A model generated the notes under the pieces. That model did no database searches. It was not told where the DNA came from and worked only from the letters and a program-made list of their open reading frames with translations. A stretch of DNA of 64,000 nucleotides from Temnothorax longispinosus (taxonomy: Eukaryota > Arthropoda > Insecta > Hymenoptera > Formicidae), in NCBI RefSeq assembly GCF_030848805.1, contig NC_092358.1, positions 25,967,073-26,031,072 of the forward strand, in the 5' to 3' direction. Every line of letters begins with the position of its first letter. The first letter of the stretch is position 1. This document shows positions 1 through 14,240 of this stretch, one piece after another. The position numbers and the translations under genes are program-made.

Positions 1-1582
1 GATCGGCGATGTTATCGATCAATGGAGTCGCCGATTTGAGAGCGAAGGCATACCGGAGCCGGTGGAATCGATAGAGCACATAGTGGCGCACGTTATAGGA
101 ACTAAGAAGGTATTACTAATAGCGCTATTGTCTCATACATAATTGGTCATTGACGACATTCAGCGAATGACAATTAGGTGATAATTAGGTGACAATTAGA
201 TTCATTTTACGTCGTGCGTATTTTTTTAATACAAACGCAATTATACTTTTTGTTTACCTATTGCAGTATTTATTTGGCTCGCAGTATAGCTGCTTGTCAC
301 GAATTTCATGACTGTCACTTTTTAATTACTGAACATTTTAGTAGAATAGATCAAAGTTGGAGATTCAGGCGATATATATTAGAGTATCAAAGCAAGACAG
401 TACAAATATACTTTGCAAAAAATATATTAAAAATCTGTTATTAGACTCTAGAACTAACAAGTGAAAAATTGCTCTAATTCTCTCTTATTACAGATAGTAG
501 ATATCTTGAATGTCAGAAATGATCCTCTCACCGCGAGTCAGATTGAAAAATTGGAGTCGTTATGCGAATGTCGATTGTCTAGGTAAGAGGTCCTCAAATA
601 TGGCCTTTATATGGTTCCATATACTGGATCAAACTGCGCGAAGACCTTCGCGCTCACTTATGAATGCCAAGTCCTTGCAGAATGCCAGTTCAGTATATTA
701 TCGGCGAATGGGATTTCCGAGACATTACCGTGAAGCTTGTGCCACCGATTTTTATTCCTCGCCCAGAGACCGAAATACTGGTGGATTTTGTGCTGAAAAG
801 ACTGAGTTCGTCGCAGGCCAACAGTTGCGAAATCCTAGAAATCGGTTGCGGCTCGGGCGCGATATCACTGGCTCTCGCTCATGCTTGTAAAAGAGTATGT
901 GAGATGATAATTTTATTGGGCTATTTGTATCCTAGGAGCAGACTCTGACAATTAAGAGATAATAGAATAATATGCTTCAAGATAGAAGAAATAAAGAATA
1001 ATACTTTTCTAGATAAAGTGCACAGCGATCGACGCGAGTCCGCACGCTTGCGATTTGACGATAATAAATCGGAGCAACCTGGACTTAACGAAGCAAGTTA
1101 CAGTAATACATGCGACCCTAAAGTCGGATGCGAGTATCGAAGTTTCGAGTAGCTTGAATGGTGCCGATAATGTGGATTTAAATTCAAAACTATTCGATTT
1201 TGTGATCAGTAATCCGCCATATGTGCCAACAAAGCAGATCCCGGAACTTCAGCCTGAGATAAGGATGTAATGCGCAAAGTGTGACTGTCAATTTCGAATC
1301 CTATATAAATAATAATTAATAACATATTTATTATGTAGTTATGAGGATCTCAGGGCACTGGATGGCGGCGACGATGGACTGAAAGTGATCAAGCCGCTCT
1401 TAAAATATGCTGCCAAAGCATTAAAACCTGGCGGACGTCTCTTCGTGGAGGTTGATCCTACTCATCCGGAATATATACAATTTTTTACAAATAAATATCC
1501 CGATTTAAAGCTCTATCATGAACATACGTACAAAGATTTTTGTAATAACGATCGATTCGTGGAAGTAGTGAAAGTTATTTGA
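1..1582 (+). CDS. HEMK1: HemK/PrmC-type release-factor glutamine methyltransferase, 5' partial
   Basis: Exons read 1-109, 494-582, 681-894, 1019-1266 and 1339-1582; phases agree and the chain ends at TGA 1580-1582. The family uses S-adenosylmethionine to methylate the glutamine of the GGQ motif in peptide-chain release factors; the HEMK1 branch acts on mitochondrial release factors. Visible signatures are FIPRPETEILVDFVL, the SAM-binding motif LEIGCGSGAISLAL in exon 3, the catalytic NPPY motif (ISNPPYVP) near 1210-1220, and ALDGGDDGL in the last exon. The start codon lies outside the window. The fourth intron uses the donor GTAATG at 1267, which gives the family-typical junction PEIR-I-YEDLRALDGG. 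HEMK2/N6AMT1 is less likely because it lacks the long N-terminal helical part and the PRPETE motif. Mitochondrial location is family knowledge; no transit peptide can be seen here. Confidence 0.93.
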
Positions 1583-2214
1583 AAAAGCAATTCTTGACTT
1601 TACATTCGTTATATTACTTTGTATATATGTTTTATATGATTATTTTGTAAAATTGTCTTAATAAAACCGACACACACATATTAGGTTATATATATTATGT
1701 AAGTTTATTGCATATTTTATTAGTTATGTCTATAACTGTAACTGAGTTATAGATATGTGTCTATATTGGACGGATCAGTCACAAGAGTTTATATTAATAT
1801 TTTTATAATTTAATTAGTCAAACTTTCTATCCATGAGTATTGTATTAATTTTTTCAAACTGTTTGCAAAAACTTAATACAAAATTTTATGTTTAATGTAA
1901 TGATATATACAGTGACTGATTAATAAGTTAAATTCGGTAGCACAATTTTGACTTTGAACGACAAAACTATGACATGACTTATTTTTCGCCTCTTACTATA
2001 ATGTTTATGCTTTCGATGTAGATATGATACGTGTAAAATGTTCTGTTTTGCTACATATTACAGTTCATATAATGGAAAACTTCGACGTCGAGTTATAAAA
2101 TTTTGTGGAAAAGATTTGATTGAATATTTACATCGTTTTTGGACTTAAGAGTATATCACTTCGCGAGCACTTAAGCTAATAAATATTGCATCCTATTGTA
2201 CTTGTAACTGGGCT
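1583..2214. other. Convergent intergenic spacer
   Basis: AT-rich stretch between the stop codons of two convergent genes (HEMK1 on +, KIAA1549-like on -). Reverse-complement poly(A) hexamers near 1703 and 1715 could end the minus-strand transcript, so the two 3' UTRs may approach or overlap. No coding sequence is supported. Confidence 0.6.
1660..1665 (+). terminator. Candidate poly(A) signal of HEMK1
   Basis: AATAAA lies 78 bases after the HEMK1 stop codon, in AT-rich DNA. It is the first canonical hexamer downstream and a plausible transcript end. Assigned by position only. Confidence 0.6.
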
Positions 2215-5200
2215 CTACTGGGGCGAGAATTTTTCAAGTTCTTTTTTGATTGACGCAATCAAAGGTACCGCAGGATCCTCCGGTGGTAACCTGCTATCCG
2301 CTAATATACGCCTGGTGTCCACTTCCGGCAAGTTCGGTCTGTGGAATGGACCCGCGCTGAGTGGCCTTGAGCCCCAGGCACCGCGAGAATGAATCGATTC
2401 AGTTTGGCCAGTTTCCGGGATGTCCTCGTCCAGGCCTCTACGCGGCAATGATGTACGGGGTCGTGTTTTCATTTCCATCGTTGGCGTTGCTACCGGACTG
2501 CATAATTATACAATCACTTTTATTACTCGATTAATTTAATAATTTGTTTAATACACAAGTAATATATAAATATATCGTGAGATAATTTTTTATTTTAAGT
2601 CTCGTTACATTTCAGAAACTTATTTCTCATTCGTTCTAAAAAATAGAAAAATGTGCGTATTTGATATTAGTAATAATTTAGCAACTTCGAACTTTAATAA
2701 CTGTAGTTACCTGTTAGAAGAAGAAGAAGGATATGTACCTGACGTGGGCGGATTTGCCTCTGGTCTCCGAGAGTATCGCGAGTGTGTCCGTTGTACATGC
2801 GACGGAGATCGGCGGCTGCGGCGGTCGTTGCGGCTCTTTGATCTTGACGTCTCTGCTTCCAAAGAGGCTGAAGGAGTCCTCGAGCAACTCGTGGAGTCTC
2901 CTCCTGGCGCGGCCCACGGGTCCGGGTGGTAGACGGTACACTCCATCGATATCCGTTTCGGATGTACCATTACCTTTAAAGTAGTTGAATCTTTCGAGAG
3001 ATTGTGTGAAGAAACGAATATTCTTTACATCTTGCAAATCGATTGCGAACGAATGAGTTGATGTAACTTCGCCGTATTTTTCGATTAAAATAATTCCTAC
3101 ACTTTTACTTTACCTATTACTCATTCGTTCGTAATCGATACTGAGAGAAACGTTGGCGTCGCTGGTAGAGTATTTTTAAATAATAGATATTGATATTAAA
3201 TACAGAGCCGAAAAAATAATATGTTTACCTTCTGTAGAGAATATCTGCTTGCTAAGATTCCAAACAATCGGCCCTACAGCTCCAGGATCCTTCGAGGCGC
3301 TCGATGTTCTTGCGAGGAATGTATCGTCGATATTGTCGTCTCTATCGTGACGCACTAATTCTGGGGAATCGATGTCTAAGTGTTTGACCTATATAGAGCA
3401 CATTTTGTCATCAGTACAAAATACGACAGGATTTATATCGATTGGCATGATTTAGCTCATCTTTCGAAAATTACCATGACGGGTTCCAACACTCTAGACA
3501 GTGGTTCTACGCTACGCATACTAGGAAACTGCTTGCACGATGGCATTGATAAATAAGATCGCGGTGAAGCGGTGGATTCTTCCTTATGTTTTACATAACC
3601 GTTCTCCAGAGACTCGAGTGTCTCTACATGATCGGTTAACGAGTCCGGTGACCCGGCTCGGTCCATTGCGTTCGCTCTCGCCATTCTTCCATGAGACGCT
3701 CTATATTTCATATATAAAATGTACAATTATCGTATATATATATTTTATCTTTTAATTATATATAATTAATTTTAATATCATTGGATTAGTATTATTATTA
3801 ATTTTCTTATGCGATCATGTAACTTAGCATATTAATGATTAGTCGTCCTTAATTCAGTTGCTAGGAACTTTGTTAATTACCTTGCTTTCTTAACTGCGTG
3901 TTCTTGAGTACCCCAAGGGGCCGAACCGCGAGTTTTTCTCGGTTCTTCGTCGTCGTCGCTGGAAACTTCGTGAATGCCTAATTCCAAACTGTCGGGCGTG
4001 TCGGGCGTGATCGGAGTTCTGGATAAAGTCCGCGGAGTTTGCCGCTGACTGGTACCATCGGTCTGCGAACAAGGGTGAGCCGCATTAGAAACGATGATAT
4101 GCGATCCGAAGAGTAACAATTTGCTCAACGGAGTGGGAGTAATATTTTGCTAGAATCAATATTGTCCTGACATCGAGGAACCGAATTGTCTCCCCTCGTA
4201 ATTTCCGACGTCGTTTCGTTGATCGTTCGCGTGCCGAAATGGTTTTAATGCGTCGAGCTTATTTCCCCATAATACCCCCGTAATCTTTATCACGCAAGGA
4301 AAGAACTTTAAAAATTATGAAGTATTCTTTTACGAGACACTTCCGCAATTCCACACGATGCGGTTTAACAGACGTATATTTTGTCGTTTCTGTTACACAC
4401 GCTTTGCATATAACGGAAGTTCAAATCAACGCTGACTCGCGCTGTTAATTCGGATTTTTTAACGCGACTAAAAAATAAAAATCGTATTGCGTACCTTGAC
4501 TTCTGTCTCTGACGTTGAAAAAGCAGCGTTATCGAGACCGGACGTTGTGGCTGCGTATTCGCGTTCCTTCTTAAGAATACTTTTATTTGGCGGTGCAACA
4601 ACAGCGCTGTGCGCTCTTTTTCTTTTGGCAACCAGGATCAAGCCAGTGAGAACCAAGATTAGTAAAACGACACCCGCGCCAGCGGCACCGATTAGCAGCC
4701 ATGCGTCTCTCCTCCGCGATAGAGCTAGAGGTCTACTCTCCTTCAGATAAGCTATAAAAAGAATGCAACATAATTTGTTTTTTATTATAATTTTATCAAA
4801 TTTTTCCGAATAATTAAGACTTACTATTTTACTCACGTTCGCTTTGAATAATCACCGGTGCACCGAGTTCCAGAGCGACTTCCTGGGGCGAGAGAAGCGC
4901 CATATCCCTCGCGGCCGTTTCAGCAGGAACGGGCTTATCGTCGAGATGAACCGAATAGATCAATCTCGTAGCGCCGCCCTCGATTACGGTCGTATTCTGC
5001 ATTCTAACTTTTACGACCCCCGGAATCGAACCGTCCGCGAAACGCGATCTCGAGCGTATATTTGCACTCGCATTTTTGTTATCGTTAGATCGGCTTCCGG
5101 AGATGCTATCAGTATTCAATTTTGGCACCAATTCTGGTGGGGATTGTTTGTCGGAATCGTCAATTCTATCGGGACCGAGGTGCGTCGGATCGACGGTTAT

Positions 5201-6333
5201 AGATTCATCGTTCTGTATGGACAAGGATTTTGTTTCTCCTTTCAACGTTTTTATGATCTTCTTCAGAGCGAAATCATCTTTTGCAGTTTTTTCGTTATTA
5301 TCGGTCGCTGCGTCGATGTCGAATGTCGGCAGCAACATCTTTTTCGGCCTGGGGATTTCGATCATTCTCATAGATTTGACTTGCGAGACGTTCGAAAAGT
5401 ATTTGTTGTCGACTAATTGTAAGCTTGGGACGCTCGCTTCAGTTCCTGCGCGAGTCGAAGAATTACCGATGGTGCCAACCGTTAATTCGGATGGTTGAGC
5501 TTCGGTTGTATTTGCGGGAATCTCTTCTCGCGGGGCTCTCACTTGGGACGAAGTTCCAAGACGTTCTTGTATATTCTATGGATATTGAAAAGAATAAGAA
5601 TATTGGAAGGAATTAGCATCTAAACGTATATTTTACCTTTCGATTAATAAGGCCGCGTAACAATGCGTCTCTTCGGGACCGTGGATCCGTCGACAGCAGA
5701 CCGAGGTGCCGTTGCTGCTGTCTGGAAAACGCCGCTCGATACAAGCGAGCCAAACGAAGCTCGACTTTGGGTGGTACGGCTTCACCTGGTCGAAGAACTG
5801 TCAATAGCCAGTACCTATCAACACAAATTTAGCATTCTTTGTTACATATTGCAGAACGATATCTATAGATTAATATAACAAAGATACTTATTATATCAAT
5901 TTATTTATCAAAATATCTTTTTGTCATTTGTTGACAATTCTCTGCAGTCTTCAATTTAAAAATATGTATAAAGTCAAAGGTAAAAAAATATATATTATTC
6001 TATAATAATTAACCTACCTTGGGCCTGGATCATCTCCGATAAGGACCCCGATGCTCTGATCCTCATCATCGTCCAACCTAGGTGTCGGTTCTATGCACGT
6101 GACGCATTCCGGATTGTAACTATCTGGACGATGAGGAGATATGGGGTCTTGCGGGCCCTTCTCATCGGTCGGGGTATAAACTGTGACGGTGTGAACGATC
6201 GTCCTTGTCTCGTAATAAGTTAAACCCTGATTGGGATCCACCCACTGCGGCGCGTCTTCCAAGCCGGTCCAAAAGAAATCTTGGAGATGCACCCGTCGTC
6301 CCGGTAGATGTTCGATCAGGATAACTTCGTCTT
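2215..6333 (-). CDS. KIAA1549/UPF0606-like single-pass membrane protein, 5' incomplete
   Basis: Nine minus-strand exons join with matching phases: 6333-6018, 5814-5637, 5575-4837, 4751-4495, 4149-3881, 3700-3475, 3388-3229, 2973-2739 and 2497-2215, with the stop at 2215-2217. They encode about 886 residues. The extracellular part contains VILIEHLPGRR, an Arg-rich helix (ELRLARLYRAAFSRQQQ), an Asn/Ser-rich stretch and the segment LLSPQEVALELGAPV. One membrane helix (about 24 residues starting LLIGAAGAGVV) lies in exon 4751-4495 and is followed by KRKR, so the rest is probably cytoplasmic. The tail has SSDDDEEP, then DPGAVGPIVW, and ends in IASIKKELEKFSPQ. The layout and the membrane-proximal and DPGAVGP segments recall the KIAA1549 family (DUF3827), whose biochemical role is not established. 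The family call is from memory, not a search. The first exon accepts at 6333 but needs an upstream coding exon that I could not identify. Confidence 0.6.
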
Positions 6334-9300
6334 CTGTATATGAGCGAAAATCGATTTCTTTGTCTTTGTTACGTGTATAAGATCCGACGAAAAAGACGAA
6401 TATATGGCGAATATACACACAATGAAATATTCATTATTGAAATTACAATATTGACTTCGCCTCTGCCAACGCTATATCTGTATACCTTAAATATCAATGA
6501 AGCAGCTGTTATATACCTTAATACGTGATCTTAAATTATTCAAATTATTGTCGCAGTTTTGCCTTCTGTAAAGTATGAATTCTTAATGTTCTACAATTAC
6601 GATGAATATTAATGATTTCCATGAGTTACAAGACTCAAGAGAGAGGATCTCGTGTTCTACCATGAAAACTCATGTAACGATTCTGCGAGACAAGAAGGGC
6701 AGGAAAACACGGGTGCTTGTACGCGGAAGCTTTTCCACGAGGAATACCTCGTCGATGGGGCCAACGACCGACCGTCATGCGACTTATCGGCGATGTCACG
6801 ACACCGCCGAGGATGAGCCGATCATAATAAATGCGACAATAAAGACGGAGGACTAATATAAGAGACTCCTTATCACGCGATCACGTGATTGAAGATCATA
6901 AATGTCATACAATCCATTCGTGAACAAAATTATTTTCCTTGGAACACAACGAATCAAAATCATAACTTCTGTTGTTATTATGTCATTCTAAGAATTCCAG
7001 TAATTTGGGAGTAACGTACTCTTGATCTGAAAGTTTTATATTTATCGTTTTATTTTAATGGTTGAAGACTACAGCTGAGTAAGAAGAGTAAGACAACAGA
7101 GCAAGAAGTTTACATTTTAGCGAACGGCACGATATTCGAAGTGAAACTGATTTTGGACTTTGGACAATTTTTCAGATTTTGCAAATTGAAATTGTCCAAA
7201 TTTTAGGTAATAATATGAGCGAAGAGCTCAAATTATCGATCAATTATGACACTACGTGGAACGCGTCCGTGATCCATTCTCCTCGCGGAATTTTTTTCGC
7301 GTTGTTACGACGACCTGGTTTCACGCTTCGCTTGACTTTCCGGTACGGAAATATTGTTCAAGTTCCACGTATCCGATCGTTTATAGTTTCGCAACTTTGT
7401 ACCTACGAACGAGTAATTCATTCCTGTCGCCAAATTCATCTGTGTCATCAATGATTAAGAGAATGCAGTAGTTCCGTATACAAATACAGTACATAATTAC
7501 AGTATACGCTGCATTAACGTATATAGATGTATGTATATTCTTTTCCTGTCGTTGGAAAGCTTCATTCAATCATTCCATATATACGCAGAGTTCACAGTCA
7601 CGCGGCATACCTCAAGTATTTTTAGTACGTGATGGTAGTGTTAAATCAATAGAAAACGGAGTTCCTATGGTGAGAATGAACCGAATTGATCGCTATTAAC
7701 CCCCGTACGCCGCGCTGCTCATTCCATTGCATTCTCGTTGATATTCCCGTAAATTCACGAATATTGCATTGACATTTCTACTCGACACATGGTATCGAGA
7801 CTATCGAGTAATGTTTACTCTTGACACTTGTTTTAAGAAAACTTAATTTTTCATGGTTATTTTACACATTTTATAAATATTACACTATACGACAAAGCTA
7901 ATCGAGCAATAAGTATTGGTGTTTTACCACACAATCAAAATAGTAGTATCACGTACGTACGTATATAAGCATGCTGATAATAATATCGATTACCTGGCGC
8001 ACACCTGCATAAGAACACTGAATTACTTAAGCTGTCTCTTAGGTTGGCGCCTGGTCTGGCAACCAACTCAATTTCGAATAAAGCTAGTAGCCCATTGACA
8101 AGGTCACGGAAGAATGCACCTCGCGCGGAAATGAGATCACAGAGCACACTGCTTGTGTTTTCACGTGCACGTGTGTCACGATGTGAAAGAACGGTTCCGA
8201 ATCGATCGAGCACGTGGAACCCCACGTATATGCGGCCTGCCGCTGCCCGATTCACACACGCTATCTGTATACGCGCGTAAAATTTAGCGCGCGATATACC
8301 AGCACTATGGAATAAAAATATGTAACTTATTCGCGTAAAACGTAGACTCGTGTTTGTGTTAATAATGTCAACATCAAGTTACAAGCAACAACATCGAAAA
8401 ATCTAAGTGTCACGAAATGGAACGATTTCCCTAATAAGATAACTCTTCTGCCCTGAAAGGATAGCAGCGTTCTGACGTTTCAAGCCAATAATTGAAGGGT
8501 GGAAAATAAATGCAAAAAATTTCAATTAAATTAGAAGCATATCCAAGCACAATCTGAATACAAAAGTGAGCACTATAATCTCGAAATGATAAAAAACGAT
8601 ACGTTTATATATATCTATGTAAAAAAACGTCTATCACTATTTTCGTATAAATTTCTCCATAGTGATCTACTTAAAAAATGCATCGCACTAACCGGCTCCT
8701 GGTGGCATGGACGCGAGCACTCTCGAGATATTGGAGTTCTGCAGTAAGAAGATCGTAATCTGCACGACGGTGCCGAAAGACGCGGATAGCGCTCCACGCA
8801 ATATACTGCATAGTAGCATCGCGTTAAGCGCTCCCCGCTATACTGATTCGACGATACTACGGGGTGTTCCTCATGGATGAGTGATAGTGTCAGAGCAGAG
8901 TAGAGCCTGCGCAAAGGTTGCGTGGGTGAAAGAACCGGTGTGTAACGAACAGGTGAATAGCAGGTGAATGGGATTATACAGAAAAACATAAGAATAGTCA
9001 TTGGCAGTTAGGGTTTTATTTCTATTATCTCTTCTTACCCTCCTGTTTCCACTAGTCATTTTTATGTGCAACTAATGTATTGTGCGAATTTATATCCATG
9101 AAATTGTATGAGTTTATACTTCAATACAATTTGCCTGTAATCCTTTTTACCTGCTGTCGCTATGTATATCAATGTGTATTTCTCTCACCGACTACTTATA
9201 CGTACCGCGTCTAAAAAACTACCTTTATGATAATCAATAAATTGAAATTAAATCGCGACTAAGACTATTTTTGTAAATTATTTTTTAATAAAACAGTAAA

Positions 9301-12300
9301 ATTCCAGACTTAATATAATATCTTAATATAAAATTAACACAAAATTGTATTGATTAAAAAAAATTTTTATTTATATTTTAATTTTTGATTATTTAAAATT
9401 TTTTTTGAACAAAATAATTACTGCTATAACATCTTTGAATAATATAATCAAGTTTTGGATTTATAATTTAAAAGAATAATTGCGTAACATACATTCCTAT
9501 AAAATTTATTTTTAATCCTATGCAATAACTAAATTATATTGATATTTTAATACGATAATATTTAAAATCTAGCGCTTCTACAATCTGATATAATTATATT
9601 TAATTAACATACACCACTTTATTAATTTATTTGTCATTGCTGTTTTTGATACTTTTGAATACTTTTGAACATTTTCAATATGTTTCCGATTGATCGTAAC
9701 TTTGTAATGCTTAATGTTCAGCATTGTAATGCGGTCGCTTTTGATGTAATACACGTCCATGTTTTCTTCAGATACATCACAGGTTGTTGATCCTCTTACA
9801 AGTATTATTAATTTTCGCTTCGTCTACATTGTTATTACACATTTAATATTACTACATTTATAATTTATTAATTTATGCCTTCTTATCATTTTATTCTCAC
9901 GTGTTCACACTCTTATACCGTTTTCCATATTAATACGCTTTCTCATTTGCTCATACGATAGGCTCTTATTACATAATGTCACAGTTTAATGACTCTATAT
10001 ATATTTCTTATACTACTTTTTATACTCCACACGGATTCCAATCACGATCCAGTTATTTCTTACGTCCACATGATTCAGTATTAATAATGGCGCTCACGAA
10101 ACGATTCAGAGTGGCGATGCAGCCTGAAATATTTCCGTGCTTAGGAGCTATTGATACGCAAAGTAGGATGCTCGTACTATATTCATTTAATAACACGCAT
10201 ATCAATTTCGCAGCATAACTCTCGAGACCTACTAACCAAGTAAATCGCATTATTTTTTAATCTCGCCTTTCACGGAGAAATGAAAAGATCACTAATAATT
10301 ATAAATACATACTGATTCCAGGAATACTTTCATAATTAAACAATTTGCATAATGCAAATGGATACAAGCATTTAATTAAATACGATAAAATTTAATGTGT
10401 TAAGACATTCGCATCGAGCGTACATTTACTTTCGATGATAAAATAATAATTAGCATTACTGTAAGAGTAGTTCTAAAGTAATGCTCTATTGCGACATGAC
10501 ATCAAATTAAAGTTACATTACTTAGACTTCCATGAAGTTGCTACACGGTGCTGCAACCTATTACCGAACCGTCGAAGTTACATAGCGTCATACTTTTTGA
10601 GCTGTAACATGGTTTATGTTTACATCAATCAATCTCGATCACAAATATTTACAATTATGTGATCCGATAATAATTATATTATTTTTAACGTTATGTATTG
10701 TTATCTTTCTGATACAGAAAACAGCTATTTTTATATATTTTTTTTTCTTTTTTTCAAGTAATAACGCTCTATAACGTCAATGTAACTTCTTTTTTTTTTC
10801 GTTATTTATTCAAGGCTTCAGTATTCTTAGAATCATTAATTGTTGTCGCGTCTTACTTTATGGACGCAAACTTCGGAAGTAAATGTATAAGTTATTTGAG
10901 GACTACTGCGTGTAAGAGAAAGTGAAAATCAGGAACTATCAAGGTACTAACAGGAATAATACAAATTAATCGCATGACCTCGTGCGATCGGCGAAATGTC
11001 AGGGCTGCGGCATGTCTTAATGCCCCTTACAGATCTTTCTTAAGTTAGCTTAAATCGATGGCGAACTAGTCGCGTTTCGCTTTTACTGAATTTCGCATGA
11101 ACGTATATTGTTGATACAAAAATTTATATTCTACAAATTTATATTTGTTCATATGTTTGATATTGTAGTATAGCATCGCTACAATCTATTTCTTAAGTAT
11201 AACGCCGCTAGTATTTTACTTAAAAATACTGTTTTTTTTTTAATGCATGAGAACATGATCTTTTTCTTCGTTTTATTATATCTTGCGCGTTTCGTTCCGC
11301 TTCCTCGTTTTACCCTCGAAACTACTTTTGTGGATGCTACTTAATCATATACGGTTTTACATTACGTCATATATTTATATCGTGACTTTTTATATCTTCT
11401 CTGCATGGCACAGTGATAAAAAAAGATACTTAATCTCGCCGAAAAAAAATTTTTAAGTCACGACTCCAAGCTTCGCTAACAATACTCGCGTCGTAAGATC
11501 CAAAAATTGAGTTCCGCTCTGCACGCAAATGGCAATGGAACGACATCAACATCGGTATGAGTAATTTTATTGTTTAGCAGCGGTATATTATTTCCGCCGT
11601 TCTCAGCATGATCTTTTGAAAATATACTGCAACAAAAAATTTATCTCGCATTATCCCTTTTTTATTTCAAGCAAAGGACATTACGACTTACTTTCGCACA
11701 AGCAAATCCGTAAATAAAAATGCATTTTTAAGCGCTTTTTAAGCATTTTTTTAACGCTTATTTAATACTTATTAAAGCATTTTTTTACATGCTTTATTTT
11801 TAAATAAAAACGTATTTGCTGAAAAAAATGTTAATTTCCAATTTCCGCAAATTCAATATTAATATTGAAACTTTCTAATCACAAAAAAGGCATTACGTTT
11901 CACAACTTGCCAGCAGCTGCTTCGCACGAGGTTCGCGCGAGTTCCATTATCGACCGCGTGCACTTTCTCAATGTGTTTGATTTCAACGTCGCCGCACTTC
12001 ACTCGCAAGTCCCTTTCTGTTTTCCCGTATCTTCGCCCGCGATTAGGCACCCCAGACACCTTACATATGTTAAGTTATGTAAAACGCGTTTCCACGAGCT
12101 TCAGAGCGCGGCAATCGCTGCAAGCCGTTACTTTGATTAGATTGAACTTCCCCCGTGATGCATACGCCGCTATAAAATGGCAGGCTTCCTGTCTCAAGAG
12201 AACAAACCCGTTTGACGATAATTTCTTATTTTCTAGAGAGATATCGCCGAATAATTTTTTCATGATTTGTCATGCTCTTAAGGATCTCTTAGATTTCAAT

Positions 12301-13039
12301 TATAATGAGCGCTTCGGATAAAATGCTGACACTTATGCAAATCTCTCGATGACATTAACAACCATGTATTCCATCTTCGTAAATGCAAAAGAGATCGTAC
12401 CTAGAAAGTATTCTATAAATATGATCCTTACGAGAGGAGATAGGTATAGAGTTTACGGTATTTATGAATTATGTATGATTTATCGAAAAGGAAATGCCGC
12501 GCGCGCGATCAAATGCTGAGGCAATATTTACACCAGGTGATTCGAGGCTGCAAATATTTGCTAAATCGCTGGATGGAACCTTGGATATTACGTGTGACTC
12601 ATTGATCGAGTCGATTGAAGCTGCAAATCCAAATGATTGCACAATAGATATCGTTTAAATCCGATGGAGCAAATCGTCCATCAATCTTCTCAGTTTTCTC
12701 GTGATTTCTCTGTATCTGTCGTCATTGCCTCCGATATGAGGCAACTAATCCACTTAAAGTCATCGATCACTAATCGTCGCATTTTGAAATATTTGACGTC
12801 TGATGAAACGAGTTTGTAATACTTGTAATGTCTATATACGGACGTAGGTGCGCAAGGGAGAAGCAGAAGCACTCGCTGTTAGAGGCCTCATTCGCCTCTC
12901 TTCTCTCTCATTCTGTCTTTCTTTCTTCAGGCATGTTTTGGCCAGAAGTTTTGATAGTAAACGACGTAGTAAAAAGGACCGCGAGAGAAACTGATAAAAT
13001 TTTATATCTGGCGAAGGAAGGAGATCATAAAAATGAATA
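6334..13039. other. AT-rich region without a supported gene
   Basis: Presumably holds the 5' exon(s) and promoter of the minus-strand KIAA1549-like gene plus intergenic DNA. Open frames here are short, lack family resemblance and have no consistent splice chain. The best open stretch is 6602-6856 (+, 84 codons), but nothing connects to it. Homopolymer and degenerate A/T tracts occur near 9360-9420, 10735-10800 and 11700-11830. Confidence 0.5.
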
Positions 13040-14240
13040 TTCTCTTTTTCTGTTTTCGTCCACTAAGTTGGGCGTTGGGCCTGTATCCCATCACAATCGG
13101 TCTTTAGCAAAGGTCCAAAGAGAGGCAGGTAGAATAAAACGCGAGCGATATAGGAGGTAGACGCGAACAGGTAGACAACCCGAGAGAGACGAAGAGAGAT
13201 ATGTCGTCGGAAGAGGCGCGAGAAAGAGGGAAAGGAGCGAAGAGGAGGCCGGGAGGAGAGTGGAAAAGACCCGTTCCTCTCTCTTTCTTCTTCGAAGACA
13301 GGCGAGAGGTGCCCGAGACACGAATTCAGGACGGAATCTGTCCGGCAGCGCGCCGGTTAGAAGTCGCTGGCCTCTCTCTTTCTCTTTCCGAGAGCGGAGC
13401 ACGTTACCGTCCGCGCGGCCGATCCCAAGTCCGATCGTCGAGAAGGTGTGGCGGTCAGATAGAGAGCGGGGGATAGGAGAGGCGAGAGAAAGGGCAAGAG
13501 AAGATCAGAAGACGTCAGGGACCTTCGGAACGAGCGTGAGAGGTCGCCATAGGGCCGGGCATAAGGCCCCCGCGGCCAAATCTCGGATCGTCGCGCTCCT
13601 TCTCTCCCTCGTTCACTGGTTCCCTTTTTTTTCCTTCTCTTTTCTCTTCTTCTCTCCTCTTTCTCACTCGCACGCGGTATCCTCCCATTATCCCCCGCGG
13701 AATTTAACGTATCGATATGCCCGAAATGTGTTTCGGTGCGTCCTCGGCGCGCAACAGGTCGGCGAGCTGAGCCGAGGGGCCTCGAAGAAGGCCGATTTCG
13801 CTTCTTCGCGAGTCGCGAAGGGGCCCGCTCTCCTGGGTCCCCCCCTTGGTTCCGTTCCGTTCCGTTCCCGCCGTTCAGATCGGCGAGCGTCACTCGGCAG
13901 AACGGAGCGGCCTTACGGCCCCGTGCCCCGTGGAAAAGTGGTTAGGTTCTCCCGCAGCTGTCAGACGAGGCCGCGAGTTACAGGTGTGCATATCGTGTTC
14001 GTGCGCCCACGGTTCGTGTGCATGTGACGTAGTGGCGGGACGCGCGTGTTTCGTTGCCGAGGATCCGATAGATTTGCACGCGGATTTCGCGGACTTTTTC
14101 CTCGGTATAGCTGCGAAACGCGAGGCGAAGACCTCCGACATATATACAGGCAAGTGGCGATCTACGGTAGCGTGTTAGCATAGGGTCCCTGCAGTATATC
14201 CTTTCTCGCTGCAGGGACTAGGGTTCTCGGTAGGGCTACC
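13040..14240 (+). promoter_or_regulatory. GC/CpG-rich promoter and leader region, probably of PTB gene A
   Basis: Base composition changes sharply to GC- and CpG-rich DNA, with purine-rich (GA) and pyrimidine-rich (CT) runs. The change occurs about 1.5-2.5 kb before the first coding exon of gene A. Open frames in all directions are Arg/Ser-rich and low complexity, as expected for a CpG-dense 5' leader. A small perfect stem of 10 bp (GTCCCTGCAG with CTGCAGGGAC) sits at about 14186-14219. The assignment to gene A rests on position and strand only. Confidence 0.45.

Noticed and set aside
6602..6856. 84-codon open frame on + starting MNINDFHELQDSRERI
   Set aside because: Moderately protein-like, but no family resemblance, no exon partner and no clear promoter. 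It lies opposite the probable 5' region of a minus-strand gene. A resemblance of one reverse-strand stretch to the DEVILIEHLPGRR segment is interrupted by a stop and looks accidental.
13201..14178. Long overlapping open frames on both strands (up to 255 codons)
   Set aside because: Arg/Ser/Pro-rich, low complexity and open on both strands because CpG-rich DNA has few stops. Best explained as promoter and leader DNA.
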